This document shows, one piece after another, positions 46,603 through 55,188 of a stretch of DNA of 64,000 nt. The notes beneath the pieces are model-generated. The model ran no database searches, was not told where the DNA came from, and saw only the letters and a list, made by a program, of their open reading frames with translations. Location of the stretch: contig NZ_JADLQQ010000006.1 of the NCBI RefSeq assembly GCF_015477765.1, positions 186,001 to 250,000 on the forward strand, given 5' to 3'. Every line of letters begins with the position of its first letter. Positions within the stretch are counted from its first letter, which is position 1. The translations under genes were made by a program, and so were the position numbers. This DNA comes from Nocardia transvalensis (GTDB taxonomy: Bacteria > Actinomycetota > Actinomycetes > Mycobacteriales > Mycobacteriaceae).

Positions 46603-46740
46603 CGGCGGGCGCGGGCTTTTCATCGTCCCGGCGGGCGTAGGTTTTTCATTGTCCCGGTATGCGTAGGTTTTTCATTGTCCCGGCGGGCGTGGGTTTTTCA
46701 TTGTCCCGGTATGCGTGGTTCCTCATTGTCCCGGCATGGT
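46603..46740. repeat. 26-bp tandem repeat, five copies, between tetR and aldose epimerase genes
   Basis: Units start at 46603, 46629, 46655, 46681 and 46707 (the last 25 bp), then a partial unit. The common core is GTAGGTTTTTCATTGTCC, with alternating CGGCGGGC and CGGTATGC heads. It shares ATTGTC-CGG-ATGC with the 24-bp repeat after sucD. Confidence 0.85.
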
Positions 46741-46783
46741 TTTGGCCGGGACCTCGCTGACCGTGCTGTGCCATGCTGAGGAG

Positions 46784-47578
46784 ATGGCCGACGAGCAACT
46801 GCACCTGAACGCGGGGGCTGCGCACCTGGTGGTGGACGCGGGAACCGGGCGTATTGCGAGCTTTCGCCTCGGGGACACCGATGTGCTGCGGACCGGCGCC
46901 AGGTTCGGGTGCTTTCCGATGGCACCGTGGTGCGGTCGGATGCGGGACGGGGTGCTGCAGTGGGAGGGGCGCGCCTATCAGTTGCCGCGTAACGCGGAGC
47001 CGCACGCCATTCACGGCACGGTGCGCGATCGGCCCTGGGAGGTCGTGCGCAGTTCCGACACCGAGGTGGTGCTCGCTCAACGGCTCGGCGAACCCTGGCC
47101 GTTCCCGGGGCGGGTGACCCACTCGGTCGCCTTGACGGCGGAGGCGGCGGCCTTCGCCATGACGGTCGAGGCGGACGCGGAACCCTTTCCGGCTCAGGTC
47201 GGCTGGCATCCCTGGTTCGAGCGTCGCCTGACCCCCGACGGCAAACCCGTCGAACTCGCCTTCACCCCCGCGTGGCAGGAGGAACGCGGCCCGGACTACC
47301 TGCCGGACGGCAACCGGATCGCCCCACTGCCCGGACCGTGGGACGACTGCTTCGGCATGCCCGACGGCGTCGATGTCACGCTGACCTGGCCCGACGCATT
47401 CGAACTGACCGTGACCAGTCCGCTGCGCTGGGTGGTGGTCTATGACCAGCCGACCGAAACCGTGTGTGTCGAACCACAATCCGGCCCGCCGAATGGACTG
47501 AACACCATGCCGCGCACGGTCCGCCCGGACGCCCCGCTGACGGCCGATATGGACTGGCGCTGGCGCACTCTCGGTTGA
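46784..47578 (+). CDS. aldose 1-epimerase (mutarotase) family protein
   Basis: 264 residues, GalM-like beta-sandwich. It interconverts anomers of a hexose or hexose-phosphate. The catalytic-type His is in EPHAIHGTVRDRPW and a second block in GWHPWF; the acidic residue near the C-terminus lies in VCVEPQSGPPNG. ATG 46784 is directly preceded by GAGGAG, too close for normal use, and by CATGCT at -10 distance, so it may be leaderless. Sugar specificity unknown. Confidence 0.88.
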   Translation: MADEQLHLNAGAAHLVVDAGTGRIASFRLGDTDVLRTGARFGCFPMAPWCGRMRDGVLQWEGRAYQLPRNAEPHAIHGTVRDRPWEVVRSSDTEVVLAQRLGEPWPFPGRVTHSVALTAEAAAFAMTVEADAEPFPAQVGWHPWFERRLTPDGKPVELAFTPAWQEERGPDYLPDGNRIAPLPGPWDDCFGMPDGVDVTLTWPDAFELTVTSPLRWVVVYDQPTETVCVEPQSGPPNGLNTMPRTVRPDAPLTADMDWRWRTLG

Positions 47579-47623
47579 CGCGGTTCGAGGGTCGCCGAGG
47601 GGTGTGATCTGGAGACCAACCGT

Positions 47624-47641
47624 TATTTTCTCAGTAAAATA
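47624..47641. promoter_or_regulatory. palindromic operator candidate upstream of the FUSC-MarR operon
   Basis: TATTTT-N6-AAAATA, a perfect dyad in an AT-rich island, 17 bp before the FUSC start. Size and place suit a MarR dimer, and a MarR gene ends this operon. Confidence 0.6.
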
Positions 47642-47658
47642 CCTGTTAACCTTCTTCT

Positions 47659-49308
47659 ATGCCCTCAACCCTCGGACGACAGACGGCCGTCGCGCGCTCG
47701 CACCGCAGCCTGCGCCGAGCGCTGCCGTTACGTGGCCTGCTGCGGTTGCGGCCCCCCGCCGACACCTGGCGGTGGTCGGCATTGAGCGCCGTGCTCGCGA
47801 TCGGCGTGCCGGAGGTGGCGCTGTTGCTGGCCGGACGCATGGAGCTCGCCCTCTACACCACCGCCGGTGGCCTGTGCGCGCTGTACGGCCATGGTTTGCG
47901 GTACGCGGCCCGGGCGCGCGCACTGATGTGGGTGGTGCTGGGTATGACCGCGGGCGTGGGGGTGGCCTCGGCCACGGCCGCGCTCACCGACTCCGCGGTC
48001 GTCCGGGTGGCCGTGATAGCCCTGCTGGCGGGCGTGTACAAGATGGTGTGCGACGCGACCCGCATCGGGCCGCCCGGCAATGTCGTGCTGACCTTCATCA
48101 CCGCCACCGCCGCATTCGTGCCCACTCGGCTGGCGGACCTGCCGGTTCATCTGGTGTTGGTCCTGCTGGGCGGCGCATTGGCCTGGGTGATTTGCCTGGC
48201 GCCCAGCCTGTTTCGGCCGCATCAGCCCGAACGGCTCGCGGTGGCACGGGTTTTGGAGTCCGCCGCGCGGCTGTTGCGTGCGTCCGAGGACGACCCGGCG
48301 GCGCTGCGGTTGCGCTACGAGGGAGCCGGGACGGTGGCGGCCGCCTGGCATACGCTGCGTTCGGTTCCCTCGGTCACACCCGAGATCGCCGCGCTGGCCA
48401 GGCTGGTGGCACGGGCGGAGTCGCTCACCGTGCACCGGCGCTGCGAGCAGGCCGACCAGCTCGACGAATGGGCGCGAGACCTGCGTAAGGGACGGCCCGT
48501 ACCGGCCGTCCGCGTCGCCTCGGCCGAATCCGCGGAACTGCGGGGTATGGCCGTGGAGCAGGCCACCGACGGACGCTCCGGTCTCCGGCGCGCCTTCGCC
48601 GCCTTCGCGCCCGGCTCGTCGCTGTTTCCGATCGGTATGCGCGTGGCCGTCGGCGGGGCGGCGGCCGGGTGGACGTCGATGGCCCTGGGCGTCGATCGCC
48701 CGTACTGGGCGGTGCTGACCGCGGCCGCCACCTTCGTCGCCAATACCACGCTGACCTGGCAGCGCGCGGTACAACGCGTGCTGGGTAGTCTCGGCGGCGT
48801 GTTGCTGTTCACCGCGCTCGTGCCGGTGACGCGCAGCGCGACGGCACTGGTGGTCGTCTCGCTGGTCTGCATGCTGATCGTGGAGGCGACCATCTCCCGG
48901 AACTATGGTCTGGCAATGATTTTCGTGACGCCGCTGGCCCTGTCGATGGCCGAATTCGTCGGCAGCCCGTCGGCGCACCGTTTGGTCGTCGACCGCTGGC
49001 TCGACACCTGCGTGGGTGCCGCGGTCGGTGTGCTGGTCTGCTTCCTCGTGCCCAACCGCCGGGTGTCCGGCCGGGTGGATACGGCGCTGCGTGAGCTGGA
49101 TGCGATCACCACCATCGCCCCGACCGCTCCGGATCGGGGCGCGGCTCGGGCCCGGCTGACCGCGGCGTTGATCGAGCTGCGCGAAGCCGCCGATACCGCG
49201 GCCGGGGAATGGTGGAGTGCGCCGCTGCCGGAGGAACGCATCGTCGCCGCCGAACGTGCCGGTCATCGGTTGCTCGCGGAACTGTCGGCCCCGGCGGATG
49301 CGCGATGA
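47659..49308 (+). CDS. FUSC-family inner membrane transporter
   Basis: 549 residues with two sets of about five membrane helices (about 38-190 and 330-480) separated by a helical cytoplasmic region, the aromatic-acid exporter (FUSC/YccS-like) layout. It probably exports an organic acid or drug. The MarR regulator gene overlaps its stop (ATGA), suggesting ligand-controlled expression through the dyad at 47624-47641. Confidence 0.83.
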   Translation: MPSTLGRQTAVARSHRSLRRALPLRGLLRLRPPADTWRWSALSAVLAIGVPEVALLLAGRMELALYTTAGGLCALYGHGLRYAARARALMWVVLGMTAGVGVASATAALTDSAVVRVAVIALLAGVYKMVCDATRIGPPGNVVLTFITATAAFVPTRLADLPVHLVLVLLGGALAWVICLAPSLFRPHQPERLAVARVLESAARLLRASEDDPAALRLRYEGAGTVAAAWHTLRSVPSVTPEIAALARLVARAESLTVHRRCEQADQLDEWARDLRKGRPVPAVRVASAESAELRGMAVEQATDGRSGLRRAFAAFAPGSSLFPIGMRVAVGGAAAGWTSMALGVDRPYWAVLTAAATFVANTTLTWQRAVQRVLGSLGGVLLFTALVPVTRSATALVVVSLVCMLIVEATISRNYGLAMIFVTPLALSMAEFVGSPSAHRLVVDRWLDTCVGAAVGVLVCFLVPNRRVSGRVDTALRELDAITTIAPTAPDRGAARARLTAALIELREAADTAAGEWWSAPLPEERIVAAERAGHRLLAELSAPADAR

Positions 49309-49817
49309 ACTCCGCCGAGGATGCGGTGGCGGGTGTGCTGCGCCAGTGGGCGCGGGTGCGGGACGACCTCGACACCGAACCGGTGGCCATCATCGGTCGA
49401 ATCAACCGCTGTGCGGCCTTGTTTCAGCGCGTGACCGACGCGCCGCTGGGCCGGGCGGACCTGAGCCGTCCGGAGTTCGACCTGCTGTGCGCCATGCGCC
49501 GCCTCGGCGAGGATCTGACTCCGGGCCGGCTCGCCCGCGAGACCTTCGCCTCACCCGCTGCCGTCACCAAACGTGTTCGGGCACTGGAGGAACGGGGTCT
49601 GGTCGCGCGTCGCATCGATGGACGTGACCGCCGCGTGGCGCATCTGGCGCTCACCGATGCGGGTACCGAGCTGGTCGATCGCGTTCTGCCGCAACAGCTT
49701 TCCTACGAGAAGGCGTTGCTGTCGGATCTGCCCGAGGCCGAGCGTGCCGAGCTGGCCCGCATTCTCGGGGATCTGCTGCTGTTGATGGAAGGACGGTTGG
49801 GCGGCCTCGACCACTGA
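49305..49817 (+). CDS. MarR-family transcriptional regulator
   Basis: 170 residues. The winged helix is visible as LTPGRLARETFASPAAVTKRVRALEERGLVARR, then DRRVAHLALTDAG (wing). It overlaps the FUSC gene by four bases and is probably an autorepressor of the pair. No cysteine suited to redox sensing; a phenolic or acid ligand is possible. Confidence 0.88.
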   Translation: MNSAEDAVAGVLRQWARVRDDLDTEPVAIIGRINRCAALFQRVTDAPLGRADLSRPEFDLLCAMRRLGEDLTPGRLARETFASPAAVTKRVRALEERGLVARRIDGRDRRVAHLALTDAGTELVDRVLPQQLSYEKALLSDLPEAERAELARILGDLLLLMEGRLGGLDH

Positions 49818-49846
49818 CCGCCCGTGCTCGGCTGTGCTGCGCGAGT

Positions 49847-50014
49847 TCAGGACCGTTTGCGGTGCGATGTGCCGACGGCGCGCGGCCGTGTGCGGCGCGC
49901 GCCTGCGCGGGTCTTGGCGGGGAAGTCGTCGAGTTCGGGGCCCTCAGCTGGGAAAACGGTCATCCGCTGGGTGTCCTCGTCGATCTTGGCTCGACGGTAG
50001 GCGGTATCGACCAT
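49847..50014 (-). CDS. small basic hypothetical protein, 55 residues
   Basis: ATG 50014 follows GGAGGAG at seven bases, an excellent ribosome binding site, and codons show strong G/C at third positions. The product begins MVDTAYRRAKIDEDTQRMTV, continues EGPELDDFPAKTR and ends in an Arg-rich tail. It is convergent with marR and divergent from the SDR gene. Not recognised as a family; the gene is likely real despite its size. Confidence 0.6.
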   Translation of the reverse strand: MVDTAYRRAKIDEDTQRMTVFPAEGPELDDFPAKTRAGARRTRPRAVGTSHRKRS

Positions 50015-50130
50015 TGCTGCGCTCCTCCAGTAGTTGCGCTCCGCCGGTTCCGGCGGGCGATGCTCGTGCTACGTCCGGCGGGTACCCCGGTGTCCCTCCG
50101 GCAAACCGCACTGTCGGTTCCGTTCGGGCT

Positions 50131-50156
50131 GGTTAGCCCCCTCGGGCGCCGGGTAC
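50131..50156 (+). promoter_or_regulatory. SigF/SigB-type stress promoter of the SDR gene
   Basis: GGTTA (50131-50135), a 15-bp spacer, then GGGTAC (50151-50156), close to the SigF-group consensus GGTTT-N15-17-GGGTA. It lies 38 bp before the SDR ATG. A housekeeping promoter was not seen. Confidence 0.5.
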
Positions 50157-50194
50157 CGCGACGGTGGGTCGACTTCGAGACGAGAGGACACGCC

Positions 50195-51034
50195 ATGGGT
50201 TTTCCCGAGCAGCAGCAGGACGTGCCCGGCATCCAGGCGCGGATGACGCCGGTGCCGGACTGTGGTGAGACCAGCTACCAGGGTTCCGGCAAACTCACCG
50301 GCAAGGCCGCGGTGATCACCGGCGGTGACAGCGGCATCGGCCGCGCGGTCGCGATCGCCTTCGCCCGCGAGGGCGCCGACGTGCTGATCTCCTATCTCGA
50401 CGAGCACGAGGATGCGAAACAGGTCGCGGAGCTGGTCGAACAGGCCGGGCGCACGGCGGTGCTGGTCTCGGGCGACCTCTCCGATCCCGCGCACTGCCGC
50501 ACCGTCGTCGAACGCGCGGTGCAGGAGTTCGGCCGCATCGACGTGCTGGTCAGCAATGCGGCCTATCAGATGACGCACGACAGCCTGGAGGAGATCAGCG
50601 ACGAGGAGTGGGACTACACGTTCCGCCTCAATATCGGCGCGATGTTCTACCTGACCAAGGCCGCGCTGCCGCATATGCCGCCGGGCTCGGCCATCATCGG
50701 CAGCTCCTCGGTGAATTCGGATATGCCCCGCCCCAAACTGGCCCCCTATGCCGCCACCAAGGCCGCCATCGCCAATTTCAGCGCCAGCCTGGCACAGTTG
50801 TTGGGCGAGAGGGGCATCCGCGTCAACAGCGTCGCCCCCGGCCCCATCTGGACCCCCTTGATCCCCTCCACCATGCCCCCGGAAAAGGTCTCCTCCTTCG
50901 GCGACAACACCCCCCTCGGCCGCGCAGGCCAACCCGTCGAACTGGCCCCTGTCTACGTCCTACTCGCCAGCGACGAGGGCAGCTACGTATCCGGTGCGCG
51001 CATCGCGGTCACGGGCGGCAACCCGATCCTGTAG
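50195..51034 (+). CDS. SDR-family oxidoreductase, YghA / general stress protein 39 type
   Basis: 279 residues. The roughly 35-residue N-terminal extension (with GSGKLTGKAAVITGG) is typical of this stress-related SDR subgroup. NAD(P) loop GGDSGIGRA, the NAAY variant of the NNAG motif, and the catalytic YxxxK in YAATKAA are present. GAGAGGA lies six bases before ATG 50195. A stress-type promoter and the nearby large catalase gene suggest a stationary-phase or oxidative-stress role; substrate unknown. Confidence 0.9.
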   Translation: MGFPEQQQDVPGIQARMTPVPDCGETSYQGSGKLTGKAAVITGGDSGIGRAVAIAFAREGADVLISYLDEHEDAKQVAELVEQAGRTAVLVSGDLSDPAHCRTVVERAVQEFGRIDVLVSNAAYQMTHDSLEEISDEEWDYTFRLNIGAMFYLTKAALPHMPPGSAIIGSSSVNSDMPRPKLAPYAATKAAIANFSASLAQLLGERGIRVNSVAPGPIWTPLIPSTMPPEKVSSFGDNTPLGRAGQPVELAPVYVLLASDEGSYVSGARIAVTGGNPIL

Positions 51035-51037
51035 ACT

Positions 51038-51069
51038 CCGCACTTCCGCGCTGGGGCGCGGAAGTGCGG
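51038..51069. terminator. SDR gene terminator
   Basis: Perfect 14-bp arms (51038-51051 and 51056-51069) with a 4-nt loop, starting four bases after the stop. Confidence 0.75.
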
Positions 51070-51261
51070 GGAATGGATGGCTTGCCTGCGGGGAAGGGAT
51101 GGCCCGCCCGCGGGGAATGGAAAAGCTATCGGACGGCGAAGGGGCACAGGTACCCCAACGGAAACGGGGAAGGCGGGGCCCTGGGGAGGGGACCCCTTGT
51201 GCGGGAGAACAATTGGTGCGTAAGCGCAACGATTCTCTGCTTTCGCACGCAGCCCCTGGTT

Positions 51262-51293
51262 CCCTGCTTCCGCGCGTCAGCGCGGAAGCAGGG
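51262..51293. terminator. catalase gene terminator
   Basis: Perfect 14-bp arms (51262-51275 and 51280-51293) with a 4-nt loop, just past the catalase stop on the minus strand. Its CTTCCGCGC core matches the SDR terminator, so the two hairpins resemble each other. Confidence 0.75.
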
Positions 51294-51302
51294 TCCTCGC
51301 GT

Positions 51303-53450
51303 CTACGCGAAGCGGGCCCAGACGCGGTGGGTGGCCAGGGCTTCCAGGACCTCGTTGGTGGTGGCTTCGAGGGTTTCGGGGGTGAAGACGCCGGGGCGGT
51401 CGGGGCCTATGCCGTTGCGTTTCAGGGCTTCTTCGCCGGGGCCGGTGGCGGCGAGGGGCTTGCCGTGGCGCCACATCTCGCTGACCAGGAGGTCGACTCG
51501 GTAGTCGGAGGCGGGGGTCAGGAAGATGGCGGCGTCGAATTCGATCGAGCGCATGGTGGCGAAGGTGCGGTCGACGGGGATTCCGCTCTGGTGGTCGATG
51601 TTTCCGCCGTGTGGGGCGACCACCATCGGGCTGGTCTTCGCGCGCTGGAAGGCCCGCACCAGGGCGTCGAGCGATTCGTGGTCCACGGCGTCGTCGGCCA
51701 CGATCGCGACCTTGCGGCCGTCCACCGGGAAGCTGCCGCGCAACTGCGACAGGGCCGGGCTGGGCAGCAGTTCGACGACCGTCGCCTCGGGCTCGGGCAC
51801 CGGCAGTCCCAGCTGGGTGGCGACGAATCCCGCCAGATCGGTGTCGACCTCGGCGAGCATCTTCACCCCGCGCTGCCGGATCGACTCGTCGGTGCACTTA
51901 CCCAGCTCGAAGGCGAACGCCTCACCGAGATGCCGCTGTTCGATCGGGGTCAGGCTCCGGTAGAACATGCGGGGCTGGGAGTAGTGATCGGCGAATGACA
52001 CCGGGCAGTCCGTCGTGGCGGTGGTCCGCAACTTGTAGGACGGCGCCGGAATCGGCGTCGGCGATTCCACATAGGCGCGGTCGGCCACGGCCGCGGTGAA
52101 CGGACACCCGCCACCGGTCGAATTCGGCTTGTACACAGCCACTCCCGGATGGACCCCAGTCTGATGGAAGCCGTCGCGGAAGTTGTCGTTGACCGGGCTG
52201 TGCGGCCGGTTGATCGGCAGCTGACTGAAATTGGGCCCACCCAACCGCAGCAGCTGCGTGTCCAGATAGGAGAACAGCCGCCCCTGCAGCAGCGGATCGT
52301 CGGTGACCTCGATCCCCGGCACCAGATGGCTGACGCAGAATGCGACCTGCTCGGTCTCGGCGAAGAAGTTCACCGGATTCGCATTGAGCTGCAGCGTGCC
52401 GATGATCTGCACCGGGGCCATCTCCTCCGGCACGATCTTGGTCGGATCCAGCAGGTCGATGCCCTCGAAGGTGTGCTCCGGGGAATCCGGGAACACCTGG
52501 ATGCCCAGGTCCCATTCGGGGAAGGCACCGGCCTCGATCGCCTCGGCCAGATCCCGGCGATGGAAATCGGGGTCGAAGCCGGCCGCCATCTGCGTCTCCT
52601 CCCACAGCATGGAATGCACGCCCAGCCTGGGCTTCCAGTGGAATTTGACCAGCGAGGTCTCCCCGTCGGCGTTCACGAACCGGAAGGTGTGGACACCGAA
52701 TCCCTCCATCATGCGGAACGAGCGGGGCAGTGCCCGGTCGGACATCGCCCAGAACGTGTGCATGGTGGCCTCGGAGTGCAGGGTGACGAAATCCCAGAAC
52801 GTGTCGTGGGCGGTCTGCGCCTGCGGAATCTCCCGGTCAGGATGCGGTTTGGCGGCGTGGATGACGTCGGGGAATTTGATCGCCTCTTGGATGAAGAAGA
52901 CGGGGATGTTGTTGCCGACCAGGTCGTAGACGCCTTCCTCGGTGTAGAACTTCGTGGCGAATCCGCGGGTGTCGCGCACCGTGTCGGCCGAGCCCCGCGA
53001 GCCGACGACCGTCGAGAACCGGACGAACACCGGGGTCTCGGCGTCGGGCTGCAGGAATTTCGCGCGGGTCAGTTGCGCGGCCGCCCCGTTGGCGCGGAAC
53101 ACCCCGTGCGCGCCCGCGCCGCGCGCATGCACCACCCGTTCGGGGATGCGTTCATGGTCGAAATGCGTGATCTTCTCGCGGAAGTGGATGTCCTGCAACA
53201 GGGTTGGGCCACGCGGCCCGGCCTTGAGCGCATGGTCGGTATCGCGCTGCACCAGGCCCTGGGCCGTGGTCAGCGCCTCACCGCGCGGCCCCCGCGCGCC
53301 CGGGTCGGCGGACACCGGCGCGCCGGTCGGGCTGCGGTACTCCGGCTCGCGCTGATCCAGGGCAGGACCCGCGGGCCGACAGGTGCCGTCGGTCTCGTCG
53401 GGTGGTGTCGGCGGTTGCGGCGCCTGCGGCATCGGGGTGGGATCGGTCAT
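51303..53450 (-). CDS. katE: large-subunit (clade 2) catalase, KatE/HPII type
   Basis: 715 residues. It breaks hydrogen peroxide down to water and oxygen in the cytoplasm. The catalytic His108 (RVVHARGAGAHG), the Asn near 181 (DLVGNNIPVFF) and the heme-ligand Tyr395 (RLFSYLDTQLLRLG) are present. The last about 150 residues form the class I glutamine-amidotransferase-like domain typical of large catalases. ATG 53450 has GGAGGTAAC directly upstream. Clade 2 catalases often belong to the stationary-phase regulon. Confidence 0.95.
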   Translation of the reverse strand: MTDPTPMPQAPQPPTPPDETDGTCRPAGPALDQREPEYRSPTGAPVSADPGARGPRGEALTTAQGLVQRDTDHALKAGPRGPTLLQDIHFREKITHFDHERIPERVVHARGAGAHGVFRANGAAAQLTRAKFLQPDAETPVFVRFSTVVGSRGSADTVRDTRGFATKFYTEEGVYDLVGNNIPVFFIQEAIKFPDVIHAAKPHPDREIPQAQTAHDTFWDFVTLHSEATMHTFWAMSDRALPRSFRMMEGFGVHTFRFVNADGETSLVKFHWKPRLGVHSMLWEETQMAAGFDPDFHRRDLAEAIEAGAFPEWDLGIQVFPDSPEHTFEGIDLLDPTKIVPEEMAPVQIIGTLQLNANPVNFFAETEQVAFCVSHLVPGIEVTDDPLLQGRLFSYLDTQLLRLGGPNFSQLPINRPHSPVNDNFRDGFHQTGVHPGVAVYKPNSTGGGCPFTAAVADRAYVESPTPIPAPSYKLRTTATTDCPVSFADHYSQPRMFYRSLTPIEQRHLGEAFAFELGKCTDESIRQRGVKMLAEVDTDLAGFVATQLGLPVPEPEATVVELLPSPALSQLRGSFPVDGRKVAIVADDAVDHESLDALVRAFQRAKTSPMVVAPHGGNIDHQSGIPVDRTFATMRSIEFDAAIFLTPASDYRVDLLVSEMWRHGKPLAATGPGEEALKRNGIGPDRPGVFTPETLEATTNEVLEALATHRVWARFA

Positions 53451-53543
53451 TGTTACCTCCGCACGTACGTGTCGGTTCACGAAGGGCCACCGCCGACCGG
53501 CTACCCGGACTCGGGCCGCCTATGCACCGCATACGACACGGAT

Positions 53544-53574
53544 CGGTCCTGCGGGGAACGAATCCGCAGGACCG
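53544..53574. terminator. glycosyltransferase gene terminator
   Basis: Perfect 11-bp arms (53544-53554 and 53564-53574) with a 9-nt loop, five bases past the glycosyltransferase stop on the minus strand. It separates that gene from the catalase gene downstream. Confidence 0.65.
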
Positions 53575-53578
53575 AGTC

Positions 53579-54754
53579 TCAGGAATTCGCCACGACCGAC
53601 AGGCTGCGATCGAGCTGTGTGCCGGGATCGGCCGGGATGCGGGGCAGGTCGACACAGTCGAGGGCCGCATAGTAGGCCGCCTCGTATCCCGCGCCCAGCT
53701 GATCCACCGAGAAGCGCTCGATCACCCGGCGACGGCAGGCGACGGGGTCGAGCCGGCTCGCCGCGGCGATGGCGGCGGGCAGGTCGGCGGGATCGTCGCA
53801 GATGATGCCGGTGACCCCGTCCTCGACGACCTCGCTCACCGCCCCGCCCCGCAGCGCCACCACCGGTGTTCCGCAGGCCATCGCCTCGATCATGACGATG
53901 CCGAACGGTTCCTCCCAGCGAATCGGGAACAGCAGGCAGCGAGCCTGGGACAGCAGCAGGCGTTTGGCCACCGCATCGGCCTCGCCGAAGACGAAATCAC
54001 GATCGGTCAACAGCGGTTGCACCGCGCGCTGAAAATAGGACTTTTCCTGTGGTTCATTCATTTTCGCCGCGAGTACCAGCGGCACACCGGCGGCGTGCGC
54101 GGCCTCCAACGCGAGATCCGGCCCCTTATAAGGCGCATATCGGCCGAGGAACAGTGCGAAATCCTGTTTTTTCTTCTGGAAGGGCCATTCGCTCGGCAGG
54201 ACCGCGTTGTATACGCGGCCGATCCAATTGAGGTGTGGCGCCAACGCGCGCTGCCGATCGCTGATCGCGATCAGCTGCGACGAATTGTCCAGTGCCCGAT
54301 AGTAAGCCTGCTCCTCGCCGTCGACCGGGCCGTGCACCGTTACCACCGTCGGAATGCCGAGTTCCCGGTAGACCGGGGCATTGAGCGGCCCGGCGAAGGT
54401 GTGGTCGTGAATGACGTCGATGGGCTCGGACTTCGCCAGCTCCGTAATGATCTTGCGTACCTTCAGCGCGTTCAGGACCTCGGGGAACGGATCTCCCAGG
54501 CGATCGGCCAGGATCTTGTCCCACACCCGCAGGAACCGAGCAGTAGTCCCGGACCGTCCCGCGCCGAGCAGTGTCACTCGGTGTCCTCTGGCGACCAGCG
54601 CGTCGGCCAGTTGCGCCACGACCGCCTCTACGCCGCCGTAACCGGCGGGCGGAACTTCGAAATAGGGCGGAGCAACCATGACGATATTCAACGGCGTACC
54701 GGAATCGTGGAGGTTGTATATAAGAGAATCGGACCCGGACGGGCTACTGCTCAT
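53579..54754 (-). CDS. GT4-family glycosyltransferase
   Basis: 391 residues, GT-B fold. N-terminal acceptor domain with YGGVEAVVAQLADALVARGH; C-terminal nucleotide-sugar domain with FLGRYAPYKG and the EX7E-like EEPFGIVMIEAMACGTPV. It transfers a sugar from a nucleotide donor; acceptor unknown. GAGGAGG lies seven bases before ATG 54754. A GGGTAT element at 54865-54870 (minus strand) could be a stress-sigma -10, but its -35 fits poorly. Confidence 0.88.
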   Translation of the reverse strand: MSSSPSGSDSLIYNLHDSGTPLNIVMVAPPYFEVPPAGYGGVEAVVAQLADALVARGHRVTLLGAGRSGTTARFLRVWDKILADRLGDPFPEVLNALKVRKIITELAKSEPIDVIHDHTFAGPLNAPVYRELGIPTVVTVHGPVDGEEQAYYRALDNSSQLIAISDRQRALAPHLNWIGRVYNAVLPSEWPFQKKKQDFALFLGRYAPYKGPDLALEAAHAAGVPLVLAAKMNEPQEKSYFQRAVQPLLTDRDFVFGEADAVAKRLLLSQARCLLFPIRWEEPFGIVMIEAMACGTPVVALRGGAVSEVVEDGVTGIICDDPADLPAAIAAASRLDPVACRRRVIERFSVDQLGAGYEAAYYAALDCVDLPRIPADPGTQLDRSLSVVANS

Positions 54755-54992
54755 GGTACTGCCTCCTCAAAGTATGAAGCTGCGACCAAGCGGCGGGAGG
54801 CGAAGGACATTTCGCCTCTCGGAACTCCGGTTACCTTCATCAAGGGCTACGCCCGGTCTGAGGCATACCCAGCATTGAACGAGCTAATCATCTCGGCCGA
54901 AAATGTCCCGATTCCCCCGGTAGCCTCCGCAATTCGCGGGCCGGATTCGCGAGGGAGTGATGTACCGGTCATACGAACAGGTTTCACCCCAC

Positions 54993-55012
54993 CGCGGGCC
55001 GATCGGCCCGCG
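54993..55012. other. 20-bp perfect palindrome in the gap before the glycosyltransferase gene
   Basis: CGCGGGCCGATCGGCCCGCG. It may terminate transcripts coming from the polymerase-like gene on the minus strand. The gap 54755-55026 otherwise shows no gene. Confidence 0.4.
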
Positions 55013-55026
55013 AAACCGGGGGCCGA

Positions 55027-55188
55027 TCAGCCCGGTAGACAGCCTACGGCGATGATGTGATCGTTCGGCATTCCGGAAACACCCTGTGGCACGGTCGCAT
55101 ACCGTTCGCGCACTTCGAGAACTTCGATGCCGCACAGAGTTTCGTCCAGATCCAGCTCGGCGAGGCCTCCTGCCGCATGCCTCGTCGG
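55027..55188 (-). pseudogene. DUF2283-like fragment without start, directly behind the LigD-like gene
   Basis: The frame of the LigD-like gene continues past its TAG for 53 codons to TGA 55027-55029. It encodes GLAELDLDETLCGIEVLEV followed by about 27 residues. The first part resembles the C-terminal half of DUF2283 proteins (D-D-G-L-GIEVL pattern); the N-terminal half and any ATG or GTG at the right place are missing. An AGGAGG precedes a CTG, so unusual initiation cannot be fully excluded. Confidence 0.45.

Noticed and set aside
46603-46740. CRISPR array
   Set aside because: 26-bp units abut each other without spacers.
53451-53543. SigF-type promoter for the catalase gene
   Set aside because: A GGGTAG is present on the minus strand but nothing resembling GGTTT lies 15-17 bp upstream of it.
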